This document shows, one piece after another, positions 1 to 9,355 of a stretch of 64,000 nucleotides of DNA (the stretch's first letter is position 1; each line of letters begins with the position of its first letter). The stretch is from Moraxellaceae bacterium (GTDB lineage: Bacteria; Pseudomonadota; Gammaproteobacteria; Pseudomonadales; Moraxellaceae): assembly GCA_004173455.1 (NCBI GenBank), contig SECL01000005.1:62001-126000 (forward strand). The letters run 5' to 3'. The notes beneath the pieces are model-generated. The model was not told where the DNA came from. It saw nothing but the letters and a program-made list of their open reading frames with translations, and made no database searches. Position numbers and translations under genes: made by a program.

Positions 1-488
1 TCCTCAAGTTTCTCAAGCGCTTTGGTTTTTAGTTCCTCGTATTTTTCCATGGCCTGAGCTTTTAACTCTTCGACATTGATGTTGTTGTCTTCAAGCTTGC
101 CAACGGCCATGGCTTTAAGCTCATCAAGCTTTTCCATCGCCTGCGCTTTGAGATCAGCCAGTTTGTCAGCATTCTGATCTAGTGTTTCAGAAGCCTGATC
201 TTTAAGATGATCAGCTTGCGCAGTGGCTTTTTCAGTCATTTGATCTTTTAATTCAGTAGCTTTGTCTTTCAGTGTATTAACCTGATCGGCGGCACCTGTT
301 TTTAAATGATCGATTTTTGCACTGACCTGATCATTTAAATCGCTAGCTTTATCTTTAACCTGCTCAACCACACCTTTGTTGTCTTCGGCTGCCTGCTGTG
401 CTGCCTCACGCTTATTGGCGTTTTCTAGCGCTGCTTCAACCAGATTCTTAGTATGCTCTTGAAATTCGTTTGCGTTGTTATTCGCCAT
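1..488 (-). CDS. LEA/apolipoprotein-like coiled-coil protein, C-terminus cut by window edge
   Basis: The frame is open from ATG at 488 to base 1 (162 codons, no stop), so the C-terminus lies outside the window. A GGAGA ribosome site sits just upstream. The protein has no signal peptide and is almost wholly charged/alanine helix. It carries repeated segments such as VKDKASDLNDQVSAK, LKDKATELKDQMTEKA and LKDQASETLDQNADKL, then LKAQAMEKLDELKAMA and LKAQAMEKYEELKTKA. This 11- to 16-residue K/A/E/D periodicity is seen in LEA group 3, apolipoprotein A and other amphipathic-helix proteins. A stress-protective or membrane/nucleoid-associated role is possible but is only inference. Codon use matches the neighbours. 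Confidence 0.75.
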   Translation of the reverse strand, partial: MANNNANEFQEHTKNLVEAALENANKREAAQQAAEDNKGVVEQVKDKASDLNDQVSAKIDHLKTGAADQVNTLKDKATELKDQMTEKATAQADHLKDQASETLDQNADKLADLKAQAMEKLDELKAMAVGKLEDNNINVEELKAQAMEKYEELKTKALEKLE

Positions 489-540
489 GGTATTCTCCAA
501 AAATTAAAATGTTAAAAATAAAAACTCATAATTCCAATCT

Positions 541-570
541 AATATATAAAGTTCATTTGGCGATAACCAA
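541..570 (-). promoter_or_regulatory. candidate sigma70 promoter of the coiled-coil gene
   Basis: On the minus strand TTGGTT (570-565) and TATATT (546-541) are separated by 18 bp, about 45 nt ahead of the ATG at 488. This is a consensus match only. Confidence 0.35.
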
Positions 571-882
571 GCGTTTCTTGTGATGTTTTTATACAGCAAT
601 TATCTAATGTGACACTTGTGTAATCAGGCTTTGGTGAGAGTGTGTGATATGTAGCAATCACGCAAATCATGCAGTTAACGTCAGCGAAACGGGCAATTAA
701 TGTAACGCGAATCGATTTTGTGGGAAAACCAGTCGTTTTACATAGACTTTTGACCGACAAATCCGTACAATATGCGGTTAATTCAAGCGAGAAGACTCAA
801 GGAGACCGTGTTACCTCAACACTGTCTATCATTTGGCACGTCTACTCGCTTTTTTACAGCCCCAATTTTCTGGTTCAAGCTC

Positions 883-887
883 AGGAG
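883..887 (+). promoter_or_regulatory. ribosome binding site deciding the carA TTG start
   Basis: AGGAG lies 7 nt before TTG at 895. The upstream ATG at 772 would add 41 residues with no family counterpart. With TTG as residue 1 the glutaminase residues number C269, H353 and E355, the same as in E. coli CarA. Confidence 0.85.
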
Positions 888-894
888 CTCAGTT

Positions 895-2034
895 TTGCGC
901 ACCCCTGCCATTTTAGCCCTCGCCGACGGAACGATCTTTCATGGTACGTCTATCGGAGCCACGGGTAGTACGACTGGTGAAGTCGTTTTCAATACTGCCA
1001 TGACCGGTTATCAGGAAATTTTAACTGACCCCAGTTATGCCAAACAAATCGTTACCCTGACCTATCCGCATATTGGTAATACCGGCACCAATGACGAAGA
1101 TCATGAATCCGGCCGTGTCAGCCGCGTATGGGCTAGTGGTCTGGTGATTCGTGACTTGCCGTTGCTTGCCAGTAACTTCCGCTCTTCCAAGCCGCTGGAT
1201 CAATATTTAAAAGAACAAAATATCGTGGCGATTGCCGATATTGATACCCGCAAACTGACCCGTATCCTGCGTGACAAGGGTTCACAAAACGGCTGTATTC
1301 TGGCAGGCGACGACATTACCGAACAACAGGCGCTGGAAGCAGCACGTGCATTTGGCGGACTGGATGGACTGGATCTGGCCAAGGAATGCTGCGACCCGGA
1401 AGGCTATGAGTGGACAGCCGGCTCGTGGGAATTGAATAAAGGTTTTAGCCAGCCAGAAGAAAAATTTCATGTGGTGGCTTACGACTATGGCTTTAAGACC
1501 AATATCCTGCGTATGCTGGCGGATCGTGGTTGCCGCCTGACGGTTGTTCCGGCGCAAACACCTGCTGCGGATGTGTTGGCCATGAATCCTGATGGGATTT
1601 TCCTGTCCAATGGCCCCGGTGATCCGGCAGCCTGTGACTACGCCATTGCTGCGGTCAAAAATATTGTCGATAACACTGAAATTCCGGTGTTTGGCATTTG
1701 TCTGGGACACCAGATTCTGGCGCTGGCCTCGGGTGCCAAAACCATCAAGATGTCGCATGGCCACCATGGTGCCAACCATCCGGTGAAGAATCTGGACGAT
1801 GGCACGGTAATGATCACCAGTCAGAACCACGGTTTTGCGGTGGATGAAAGCACCCTGCCCGACTTTTTACGAGTGACCCATCGCTCGCTGTTTGATGGCA
1901 CCAATCAGGGCATTCACCGTACCGACAAGCCAGCATTCAGCTTTCAGGGTCACCCTGAGGCCAGTCCCGGCCCGCATGACTGTGCGCCGCTGTTTGACCA
2001 TTTTGTCGAATTGATGCAGCAGGCTAGGAAGTAG
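895..2034 (+). CDS. carA: carbamoyl-phosphate synthase small (glutaminase) subunit
   Basis: CarA hydrolyses glutamine and passes ammonia to CarB to make carbamoyl phosphate for pyrimidine and arginine synthesis in the cytoplasm. The N-terminal CPSase small-chain domain contains [14 protein letters not shown] and the block [17 protein letters not shown]. The C-terminal class-I glutamine amidotransferase domain contains FGICLGHQ (nucleophile C269) and [10 protein letters not shown] (H353, E355). Length is 379 aa against about 382 in E. coli. The start is TTG 895 with AGGAG 7 nt upstream. It is first in carA-orphan ORF-carB. Confidence 0.97.
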   Translation: MRTPAILALADGTIFHGTSIGATGSTTGEVVFNTAMTGYQEILTDPSYAKQIVTLTYPHIGNTGTNDEDHESGRVSRVWASGLVIRDLPLLASNFRSSKPLDQYLKEQNIVAIADIDTRKLTRILRDKGSQNGCILAGDDITEQQALEAARAFGGLDGLDLAKECCDPEGYEWTAGSWELNKGFSQPEEKFHVVAYDYGFKTNILRMLADRGCRLTVVPAQTPAADVLAMNPDGIFLSNGPGDPAACDYAIAAVKNIVDNTEIPVFGICLGHQILALASGAKTIKMSHGHHGANHPVKNLDDGTVMITSQNHGFAVDESTLPDFLRVTHRSLFDGTNQGIHRTDKPAFSFQGHPEASPGPHDCAPLFDHFVELMQQARK

Positions 2035-2041
2035 ATTAGCT

Positions 2042-2644
2042 ATGAGAGGTAAATATTTTTTTACTTTGATACTTTCATCTATTGCAAGCATAGCTCCTGC
2101 ACATGCAAAAAAAGCAAAAACGTGGGATACACAGACATATTCAGAATTAACTCCTTTAATCTTAAATGCATGGAGTTATCCTGAGTATCAGAAATTTTAT
2201 GGTGTAAAAAAAGTTTCTGAACCTCTTCAATCTTGCTATCTAAGTAAATCAGCTGCTGAGAATGGATTCAGAAGTAATTTAGAATTGCTGCCTTTTTTGT
2301 ATTCCGAATATTCTCAAGATGAAATTCATCAGTTCATTCTATTATTAAAGAATGGCATTACTGATTATTACCACCGATACAGTCTTATGAATTTCTTAGA
2401 ATCAAGAAGTGATTCTCTTGATGAAATTTCTAAAAAAGAAATTTCATCAATTTTAATAGATATGCCAAAAGTCGATACTGATCAAGTAGCCAATACACTT
2501 GCTCGAAACGATATTCGTCCTTATCGAGTATTATTTAGCCTAGGAACACAAGAAATTGTGATGGCTAAGACTAAATATGCTCTTTTAGATAGTTCAGTAA
2601 TTGACTATTGCAAATCAAATATTGGAGCAGGTCAAAATGCCTAA
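2042..2644 (+). CDS. secreted protein of unknown function inside the carAB operon
   Basis: A 200-aa protein with a clear Sec signal peptide ([20 protein letters not shown], cleavage probably after AHA). The mature part is mostly helical and carries two cysteines (LQSC, IDYC) that could form a disulphide; I recognise no domain. It starts 7 nt after the carA stop, with AGGAA 11 nt upstream. Its last 8 nt overlap the carB start, so translation is probably coupled to both neighbours. By eye it is much richer in A/T than carA and carB, with different codon use, which suggests later acquisition. A role in carbamoyl phosphate synthesis is unlikely because the product leaves the cytoplasm. Confidence 0.85.
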   Translation: MRGKYFFTLILSSIASIAPAHAKKAKTWDTQTYSELTPLILNAWSYPEYQKFYGVKKVSEPLQSCYLSKSAAENGFRSNLELLPFLYSEYSQDEIHQFILLLKNGITDYYHRYSLMNFLESRSDSLDEISKKEISSILIDMPKVDTDQVANTLARNDIRPYRVLFSLGTQEIVMAKTKYALLDSSVIDYCKSNIGAGQNA

Positions 2645-5600
2645 ACGTACAGACATAAAAAGCATCCTGATTATTGGTGCTGGCCCGATTGTGATTGGTC
2701 AGGCCTGTGAGTTTGACTATTCTGGTGCGCAAGCATGTAAAGCGCTGCGTGAAGAAGGCTACCGGGTTATTCTGGTGAACTCCAACCCGGCCACCATCAT
2801 GACCGACCCCAGCATGGCCGACTCAACCTACATTGAGCCGATCACCTGGCAGACGGTTGCTCAGATTATTGAAAAAGAACGTCCTGATGCCGTTCTACCG
2901 ACCATGGGCGGCCAGACTGCACTGAACTGTGCGCTGGCGCTGGATGCCAATGGCGTGCTGGAAAAATACAATGTCGAGCTGATTGGTGCGAGTAAAGAAG
3001 CCATTGAAATGGCCGAAGACCGCAAGCTGTTCGATCAGGCTATGCGCCGTATTGGACTGGAATGCCCACGCGCTGCCGTGGCCAGCACTATGGAAGAAGC
3101 CTTTGAGATTCAGGCGACTTTGGGTTTTCCGGCCATTATCCGCCCGTCGTTTACCATGGGTGGTTCAGGTGGCGGGATTGCCTACAACCGTGAAGAATTC
3201 ATTGAAATCTGTGAGCGCGGTTTCGATCTTTCCCCGACCAAACAATTGCTGATTGATGAGTCATTGATTGGCTGGAAAGAGTACGAAATGGAAGTGGTTC
3301 GTGATAAAAACGACAACTGCATTATCGTGTGTTCTATTGAAAATTTTGATCCGATGGGTGTGCATACCGGCGACTCGATTACCGTAGCGCCTGCGCAAAC
3401 CCTGACCGACAAAGAATATCAATTGATGCGTAATGCATCGGTTGCGGTATTGCGTGAAATTGGGGTAGAAACTGGCGGTTCCAACGTTCAGTTCGGCATT
3501 AACCCGGTTGATGGCCGTATGGTGGTCATTGAAATGAACCCGCGTGTGTCGCGTTCATCCGCACTGGCGTCCAAGGCTACGGGCTTCCCGATTGCCAAGA
3601 TTGCCGCCAAGCTGGCAGTGGGCTACACGCTGGATGAGCTAAAAAATGACATTACCGGCGGTGCTACCCCGGCGTCATTTGAGCCATCCATTGATTATGT
3701 CGTCACCAAGATTCCACGCTTTAACTTTGAAAAATTCCCGCAGGCCGAACCAATCCTCACCACCCAGATGAAGTCTGTGGGTGAAGTCATGGCGATTGGC
3801 CGTACCTTTCAGGAATCCATGCATAAAGCCTTGCGTGGTCTGGAAGTGGGTGCGTCCGGTTTTGATGAAAAAATTCCGGTGGGTGCTGAAGGCGCAGAAG
3901 ACAAGCTACGTCTTGAACTCAAAGTCCCCGGCCCAGATCGCATCTGGTACGTGGCGGATGCATTCCGTCATGGCATGAGCATGGAGCAAGTGTTTGAATA
4001 CACCGCCATTGATCCATGGTTCTTGGTGCAGATCGAAGACATTGTTAAAACTGAAGAACAGGTTAAACAACTGGGCTTTGCTGGCTTAACCTACGATGTC
4101 ATGCGCAGCTTAAAACGTAAGGGCTTGTCTGACTTGCGTATTGCTAACCTGCTCGGTATTCGCCAGAAACAATTGCGCAAGCGTCGCTGGGATCTGGGTA
4201 TTCATCCGGTGTATAAACGGGTGGATACCTGTGCTGCCGAGTTTGCCACTAGCACAGCTTATATGTACTCCACCTATGAAGATGAGTGTGAAGCCAATCC
4301 AAGCAACCGTGACAAAATCATGGTACTGGGCGGCGGGCCAAACCGGATTGGTCAGGGTATTGAGTTTGACTATTGCTGCGTACATGCGGCGTTAGCCATG
4401 CGCGAAGATGGTTATGAAACCATTATGGTCAACTGTAACCCGGAAACCGTATCAACCGACTATGACACTTCGGATCGCCTGTACTTTGAACCGGTCACTT
4501 TAGAAGATGTGCTGGAAATTATCCGCCTTGAAAAACCCAAGGGCGTGATTGTGCAGTACGGTGGCCAGACGCCACTGAAGCTGGCTCGGGCACTGGAAGA
4601 AGCTGGCGCGCCTATTATTGGTACATCCCCGGATGCGATTGACCGTGCAGAAGACCGTGAACGCTTCCAGCAAATGATTGAACGCCTGAACCTGCGCCAG
4701 CCGCCAAACCGGATTATCCGTAGTGCTGAAGAAGGCATTGTGGAAGCTGAAAAAGTGGGTTATCCGCTGGTGGTACGTCCGTCATATGTACTGGGTGGCC
4801 GCGCCATGGAAATCGTCTATAACGTGGATGAACTCAAGCGTTATTTGCGTGAAGCGGTACAAGCCTCCAACGAAGCACCGGTATTACTGGATCGTTTCCT
4901 TGACGATGCCATTGAAGTGGACGTGGACTGCGTGTCTGACGGCACTGACGTGGTGATTGGCGGCATCATGCAGCACATTGAACAAGCCGGTGTTCACTCT
5001 GGTGACTCTGCCTGTTCATTGCCACCCTATTCACTGTCTGATGACATTCAAAACGTGATGCGCGAGCAAACCGTTGCCATGGCTAAAGAACTGGGCGTAG
5101 TTGGCCTGATGAACGTGCAGTTTGCGGTCAAAGGCAACGATGTTTATATTCTGGAAGTCAACCCGCGTGCTTCACGGACTGTGCCATTTGTGTCCAAGTG
5201 CATTGGTGAAAGTCTTGCCAAGATTGCCGCGCGCTGCATGGCTGGTAAAACGCTGGTCGAACAGGGCTTTACCACTGAAATTGTACCCAAGTTCTTTGCA
5301 GTAAAAGAAGCAGTATTCCCGTTTGCCAAATTCCCCGGTGTTGACCCGATCCTTGGGCCAGAAATGAAATCTACCGGTGAAGTCATGGGCGTGGGTAAAA
5401 CCTTTGGCGAAGCTTTCTACAAAGCAGTGCTGGGCAGTAATGACCGCCTGCCGGGCAAGCCAGAAGCAGGTGAAATCAAGCGTGCCTTTCTGTCAGTGCG
5501 TGATAGCGACAAGCCTCATATTGCTGCGGTTGCCGAAAAGCTGCGTGCCCTTGGCTTTAAGCTGGTGGCCACTGGCGGTACTTATCGCATGTTGCGGGAT

Positions 5601-5867
5601 CAGGGTATTGAGTGCGAGCGCGTGAATAAAGTCACCGAAGGCCGTCCGCATATCGTGGATCGCTTGAAAAATGGCGAGATTCACCTCATTATCAATACCA
5701 CTGAAGGCAAACAGGCACAGCAGGATTCGTTCTCGATCCGCCGCAGTGCCCTGCAAGGCAAAGTGTATTACACCACGACTTTAAGTGGGGCTGATGCGGT
5801 TTGCCAAGCCGTTAATATTCAACTACCAATGGACGTTTATCGTTTGCAAGACCTGCAAACCATTTAA
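2637..5867 (+). CDS. carB: carbamoyl-phosphate synthase large subunit
   Basis: CarB (1076 aa; E. coli 1073) makes carbamoyl phosphate from bicarbonate, ammonia and two ATP. Two homologous halves are visible. Each opens with a pre-ATP-grasp motif ([38 protein letters not shown]) followed by an ATP-grasp domain ([35 protein letters not shown]). The C-terminal MGS-like allosteric domain includes [21 protein letters not shown]. The start is ATG 2637 with GGAG 9 nt upstream; an in-frame upstream start at 2601 would add 12 unrelated residues. The gene overlaps the preceding secreted ORF by 8 nt and is followed by a rho-independent terminator. Confidence 0.98.
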   Translation: MPKRTDIKSILIIGAGPIVIGQACEFDYSGAQACKALREEGYRVILVNSNPATIMTDPSMADSTYIEPITWQTVAQIIEKERPDAVLPTMGGQTALNCALALDANGVLEKYNVELIGASKEAIEMAEDRKLFDQAMRRIGLECPRAAVASTMEEAFEIQATLGFPAIIRPSFTMGGSGGGIAYNREEFIEICERGFDLSPTKQLLIDESLIGWKEYEMEVVRDKNDNCIIVCSIENFDPMGVHTGDSITVAPAQTLTDKEYQLMRNASVAVLREIGVETGGSNVQFGINPVDGRMVVIEMNPRVSRSSALASKATGFPIAKIAAKLAVGYTLDELKNDITGGATPASFEPSIDYVVTKIPRFNFEKFPQAEPILTTQMKSVGEVMAIGRTFQESMHKALRGLEVGASGFDEKIPVGAEGAEDKLRLELKVPGPDRIWYVADAFRHGMSMEQVFEYTAIDPWFLVQIEDIVKTEEQVKQLGFAGLTYDVMRSLKRKGLSDLRIANLLGIRQKQLRKRRWDLGIHPVYKRVDTCAAEFATSTAYMYSTYEDECEANPSNRDKIMVLGGGPNRIGQGIEFDYCCVHAALAMREDGYETIMVNCNPETVSTDYDTSDRLYFEPVTLEDVLEIIRLEKPKGVIVQYGGQTPLKLARALEEAGAPIIGTSPDAIDRAEDRERFQQMIERLNLRQPPNRIIRSAEEGIVEAEKVGYPLVVRPSYVLGGRAMEIVYNVDELKRYLREAVQASNEAPVLLDRFLDDAIEVDVDCVSDGTDVVIGGIMQHIEQAGVHSGDSACSLPPYSLSDDIQNVMREQTVAMAKELGVVGLMNVQFAVKGNDVYILEVNPRASRTVPFVSKCIGESLAKIAARCMAGKTLVEQGFTTEIVPKFFAVKEAVFPFAKFPGVDPILGPEMKSTGEVMGVGKTFGEAFYKAVLGSNDRLPGKPEAGEIKRAFLSVRDSDKPHIAAVAEKLRALGFKLVATGGTYRMLRDQGIECERVNKVTEGRPHIVDRLKNGEIHLIINTTEGKQAQQDSFSIRRSALQGKVYYTTTLSGADAVCQAVNIQLPMDVYRLQDLQTI

Positions 5868-5881
5868 TAACGTCTAAAGGG

Positions 5882-5916
5882 TTCCGCTACTATTTTAGTG
5901 GCGGAGCTTTTTTTTT
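5882..5916 (+). terminator. intrinsic terminator after carB
   Basis: CCGCTAC and GTGGCGG form a 7-bp stem (one G-U) around TATTTTA, followed by a run of nine T. Confidence 0.85.
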
Positions 5917-5979
5917 AGGCCTTGATTTATTTTTTTCTGTAATTAGCACAGGTGCTGTACCATTTAAAAGGACATGATT

Positions 5980-6459
5980 ATGCAACGCTATCCCATGACT
6001 CCCCAGGGTGAGCAAGCCCTGAAACAAGAGCTGCAACGTTTAAAATCGGAAGATCGCCCACGTATTATTGCGGCAATTGCCGAAGCGCGGGCGCATGGCG
6101 ATCTGAAGGAAAATGCTGAATACCATGCTGCCAAGGAACAGCAGGGTTTTTGTGAAGGCCGGATTCAGGAAATTGAAGCCAAGCTGGGCGCGGCTGACGT
6201 GATTGAGGTGGCTAAATTACAGCAGGATGGCCGTGTGGTGTTTGGGGTAACAGTTGAAATTGAAAATCTGGATACCGAAGAACGCCGCAGTTATCAGTTG
6301 GTGGGCGATGATGAAGCCGACTATAAGATCAATAAAATTTCTATTAACTCACCGATTGCGCGTGGCCTGATTGGCAAGCGCGAAGGCGATGAAGTGAAGA
6401 TTCAGACACCTAAGGGTGAAGTTGAATATGAAATCATGAGTGTGAAGTATATTGGTTAA
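5980..6459 (+). CDS. greA: transcription elongation factor GreA
   Basis: GreA binds RNA polymerase and stimulates cleavage of backtracked RNA. The protein has 159 aa (usual 158). It has the N-terminal coiled-coil ([24 protein letters not shown]) with the tip motif [16 protein letters not shown] and the acidic pair the cleavage reaction needs, then the C-terminal FKBP-like domain ([18 protein letters not shown]). AAGGA at 5968-5972 is only 1 nt before ATG 5974 but 7 nt before ATG 5980, so 5980 is chosen. It lies downstream of carB as in other Moraxellaceae and pseudomonads, but behind a terminator, so it is probably transcribed separately. Confidence 0.97.
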   Translation: MQRYPMTPQGEQALKQELQRLKSEDRPRIIAAIAEARAHGDLKENAEYHAAKEQQGFCEGRIQEIEAKLGAADVIEVAKLQQDGRVVFGVTVEIENLDTEERRSYQLVGDDEADYKINKISINSPIARGLIGKREGDEVKIQTPKGEVEYEIMSVKYIG

Positions 6460-6486
6460 TTTCAAGATATTTCACACTTCTACAAA

Positions 6487-6511
6487 GGCTGCCAGTAGGT
6501 GGCCTTTTTTC
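6487..6511 (+). terminator. intrinsic terminator after greA
   Basis: GGCTGCC / GGTGGCC form a stem with two G-U pairs around AGTA, followed by six T. Confidence 0.65.
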
Positions 6512-6806
6512 TTATACCATGACAAACATACATTCAAAAAACCAGCTTGTTCTTTTTCAATGAAACACCTATATTCAACCCATGGCTCATTTCATGTTTT
6601 GCGACCAGACCATTTTTAACCACGCACAATACTGTGGCGAACACGCTTGCCTGCACATGAGCCAGCCTAAACATAAGAAACAGTTGCTGATCTGATCGGG
6701 GCAACTGTTCCGTCAGATGAGTGACGGAACAGCGCAATGCCCTGCTTTACCAATCCCCACCCATCTGATGTCCCCTAAGCCGGTCAGTATTGCTTAGAGA
6801 ACAGCC
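6512..6806. other. intergenic region upstream of the DapA-family gene
   Basis: About 295 bp with no supported gene. The small minus-strand frame at 6534-6737 lacks a ribosome site and family features. I identified no promoter with confidence. Confidence 0.4.
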
Positions 6807-7703
6807 ATGACTTTTGATTTTTCCGGGATCTGGATTCCGCTGATTACCCCATTGCAAGCTGATGATACAGGTACGGATATGGGCGTAGATCATACTGCCC
6901 TGACGCAGCTGGTTGACACTTATCGCAGCAGCGGCATCCGTGGTTTTGCCAGCTTAAGCACCACCGGTGAAGCATCGTTACTGAGCTTTGCCGAACAAGA
7001 TGCTGTGCTTGCAACGACCTTAACCGCAGCCCAGGGCTTACCCGTCATTGCGGGACTAACTGCTGCCACTTATAGCCAAGCCTGCGAGCGCATCCACCAG
7101 CTTAACCAGTATGACATTGCAGGCATCATGCTCAGCTCACCCAGCTATATCCGGCCATCGCAGCAGGGACTGGTTGAGTATTTTATCCGGCTGGCCGATC
7201 TCAGTGAAAAACCACTGGTGATTTATGAAATTCCCTATCGGACTGGTGTTCGACTGGAATTGTCATCCTTGCTCACGCTGGCACGCCATCCTAATATTCA
7301 GGCCATCAAGGATTGTGCGGGTTCGGTGACTATTACACAGGCACTGATTGACGATAGGAATTTACAGGTACTGGCCGGTGAAGATTTGAATATCTTTCCG
7401 ACGCTGTGTATGGGAGGTCATGGTGCCATTGCAGCCGCAACCCATATCCGGCCGGACTTGTATGCCAGCATGATGCATGCCATTCAGTCAGGCCAACTGG
7501 CCAGAGCACGGCAGATTTTTGCCAGTGTCAATCCATTGATCCAGCACTTGTTTGCCGAACCGAACCCTGCCCCGCTCAAAGGTTTGCTGGCACACCAGGG
7601 GCATATTGCCAATCAGTTACGGTTCCCACTGCTAACTGCTTCCACTGGTCTGGTTGAGCAGTTAAAAAATTTAGCGCAGCAACTTGATACGTGGCAAGTT
7701 TAG
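6807..7703 (+). CDS. DapA/N-acetylneuraminate-lyase family aldolase
   Basis: A 298-aa TIM-barrel class-I aldolase. The Schiff-base lysine is K168 in AIKDCAG. The catalytic tyrosine is Y140 in VIYEIPYRTG, with the partner threonines in STTGE (52-53) and R145 in the YRTG motif. These match E. coli DapA Y133, T44/T45, R138 and K161 with a shift of about 7. The family makes 4-hydroxy-tetrahydrodipicolinate for lysine/peptidoglycan, or acts on other 2-oxoacid aldol substrates. The N-terminus is longer than in housekeeping DapA and the gene stands alone, so substrate is uncertain; it may be a second paralog. The start is ATG with GAGAAC upstream. Confidence 0.85.
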   Translation: MTFDFSGIWIPLITPLQADDTGTDMGVDHTALTQLVDTYRSSGIRGFASLSTTGEASLLSFAEQDAVLATTLTAAQGLPVIAGLTAATYSQACERIHQLNQYDIAGIMLSSPSYIRPSQQGLVEYFIRLADLSEKPLVIYEIPYRTGVRLELSSLLTLARHPNIQAIKDCAGSVTITQALIDDRNLQVLAGEDLNIFPTLCMGGHGAIAAATHIRPDLYASMMHAIQSGQLARARQIFASVNPLIQHLFAEPNPAPLKGLLAHQGHIANQLRFPLLTASTGLVEQLKNLAQQLDTWQV

Positions 7704-7760
7704 TCAGACTGATTTAGCAAACACTGTGAATGAAGAGCCATGAAATAAAAAATCCTAAAC

Positions 7761-7818
7761 TGGCTGTAATAGGCCAGTTTACACTTAAACTCAAAAATCA
7801 GTTGGCCTATTACAGCCA
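7761..7818. repeat. 16-bp perfect inverted repeat between convergent genes
   Basis: TGGCTGTAATAGGCCA (7761-7776) is repeated in inverse as TGGCCTATTACAGCCA (7803-7818) around a 26-nt A/T-rich loop. It sits between convergent genes and could act as a bidirectional transcription block, although neither arm is followed by a good T-run. Confidence 0.8.
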
Positions 7819-7824
7819 AACTAT

Positions 7825-8409
7825 TCAAACCGGAATCTTGCTTGTATTTTTTTCAATCCGGCTGTCTGGAATGACCCACAACAGTGCCATACCCAGATAA
7901 ATGAGCTGGGAAATCCACTCATGGTAAAACGCCAGCGGTACTGCCAGACAATAACCAACTACTGAAAAAATGCCCTTATAATCGCGGCCAATGGCAAAAC
8001 GTAAGGTGTTATTGTCTTCATCGGCACAGGTAATGCTATGCACCAAAAGCCAGTACGCCACCGCGCAGGCTGCCAGATTGATACCGTAAATCGCAGTGGG
8101 CAGCGCATTAAAATGATTTTCACCCATCCAGCCGGTACTAAACGGCAATAATGACAGCCAGAACAACAAGTGCAGGTTGGCCCACAGCACTCGGCCATTG
8201 ATGTGACGTGTGGCGTGCAGCAAGTGATGATGGTTATTCCAATAAATTCCAATGTATAAAAAGCTCAAGATATAGCTTAAAAACACCGGAATCAGCGGCA
8301 TGAGCGAATGCAGGTCTGAGCCGTGCGGTACTTTTAGCTCCAGCACCATAATGGTAATCACAATAGCCAGCACACCGTCACTAAACGCTTCAAGCCGGTT
8401 TTTTTGCAC
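7825..8409 (-). CDS. TMEM175-family (DUF1211) potassium channel-like membrane protein
   Basis: A 194-aa polytopic membrane protein. It opens with the family signature RLEAFSDGVLAIVITIMVLELKVP at residues 5-28, which contains the FSDG motif of TMEM175 channels, and has about five to six hydrophobic segments. Bacterial TMEM175 proteins are tetrameric potassium-permeable channels; this assignment rests on the family signature. The start is GTG at 8409 with AAGGA 8 nt upstream. Gene convergent with the DapA-like gene across a 16-bp inverted repeat. Confidence 0.88.
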   Translation of the reverse strand: MQKNRLEAFSDGVLAIVITIMVLELKVPHGSDLHSLMPLIPVFLSYILSFLYIGIYWNNHHHLLHATRHINGRVLWANLHLLFWLSLLPFSTGWMGENHFNALPTAIYGINLAACAVAYWLLVHSITCADEDNNTLRFAIGRDYKGIFSVVGYCLAVPLAFYHEWISQLIYLGMALLWVIPDSRIEKNTSKIPV

Positions 8410-8492
8410 AATATATTCCTTGTTTGATGGGTGGTTTTTAACGGATTAATTTTAAAAATTTGTCCTTGCTCAATAACGCAGGATTTAATGAT

Positions 8493-9224
8493 TCAATCCA
8501 GTCGGGTAATTTTTGCCAGTGGAAAGGTCATTTTAAAATCTGTCATTTTAAACGCTGCCAGCACTTTGCCGCCGCTTAAATCCGGAAAATAAACCGGATC
8601 AAACCACCAGTGTTTGACGCTGGCAAAACAGGCGCGCCCGCTAGCTTCTGGCGCGGTATAAAAGCGCTTGCCGCGCCAGTCCTGCACCAATGTCCGCAAG
8701 CGTGCCGGAATAAGTGCGGTATTGACCGGAAATTTGAACCGGCTGGCCTGTAGCTCAATCCGGGCAATGGGCTGCTGGTCTGGCATCGTGACGGTGATGG
8801 ATTTAGCCTGTAATCCGGTGGCTGGTTGGTAGTCAAACAGCGCCAACTCTTTGGGAATACCCCAGTTTTGCTGGCCATTGATGACTGAAGCCATGCTTGA
8901 CACATAAATCCTGTCAATGGACGGATAGCCCTCTACTACGCCATGGCTTAGCTGTGGAATATGCAGCAATTCATCATAAGGCCCCACATCACTCTGGGTG
9001 TAATGGGCAAAAATCAGCAATTGAACCCGACCCTGTGACCACAGCCTGCTGGCTTTGTTGATAGCTTTGCGTGCCAGCGTATGTTCAGATTGTTCGATTG
9101 TATTTTTAAGGTTTGGCATCCAGACAGCCACCACATAGCCATCCCCCATCAGTTGCCATGGCGCAGGTACAGGCGGTTGTGCTAGTTTTTCCCTGTTTTG
9201 AACTGGCATATTGTTAATCGTCAT
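8493..9224 (-). CDS. acetoacetate decarboxylase-like protein
   Basis: A 243-aa cytoplasmic protein with acetoacetate-decarboxylase-superfamily landmarks: GPYDELLHIP, then a segment ending in NWGIPKELALF. In the decarboxylase this last segment reads PKK, where one lysine forms the Schiff base and its neighbour tunes the pKa. Here the pair is K-E, so the first lysine is kept and the second is lost. The true reaction may therefore be something other than acetoacetate decarboxylation. It is probably transcribed alone, ahead of the TMEM175 gene on the same strand (83-bp gap). No pathway neighbours give a clue. Confidence 0.7.
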   Translation of the reverse strand: MTINNMPVQNREKLAQPPVPAPWQLMGDGYVVAVWMPNLKNTIEQSEHTLARKAINKASRLWSQGRVQLLIFAHYTQSDVGPYDELLHIPQLSHGVVEGYPSIDRIYVSSMASVINGQQNWGIPKELALFDYQPATGLQAKSITVTMPDQQPIARIELQASRFKFPVNTALIPARLRTLVQDWRGKRFYTAPEASGRACFASVKHWWFDPVYFPDLSGGKVLAAFKMTDFKMTFPLAKITRLD

Positions 9225-9355
9225 GTGCTTCTCAGTCTTATGGATTGGCTCATTAATATCCTGTCTATAGCAAAAAGGCGATACCCTAAAGTTTTAAGTT
9301 TATTTAATAAAATGGCTAATCGGCAATCATCATCAAGATCACGCTAATATATCCT

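Larger units (their letters stand above)
489..894. other. intergenic region between the coiled-coil gene and carA
   Basis: This divergent spacer must hold promoters in both directions. Short ORFs inside it (for example 669-968 and 539-760) lack ribosome sites and look like noise. A weak -10-like TACAAT lies at 766-771, but no convincing -35 accompanies it. No arginine or pyrimidine control element could be recognised. Confidence 0.4.

Noticed and set aside
772-894. N-terminal extension of carA from ATG 772
   Set aside because: No ribosome site, no family counterpart, and E. coli residue numbering fits only the TTG 895 start.
1282-1830. 182-codon open frame on - opposite carA
   Set aside because: Antisense shadow of carA glutaminase domain.
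6534-6737. 67-codon minus-strand frame between greA and the DapA-like gene
   Set aside because: No ribosome site, no signal or domain, and no terminator or promoter arrangement to support it.
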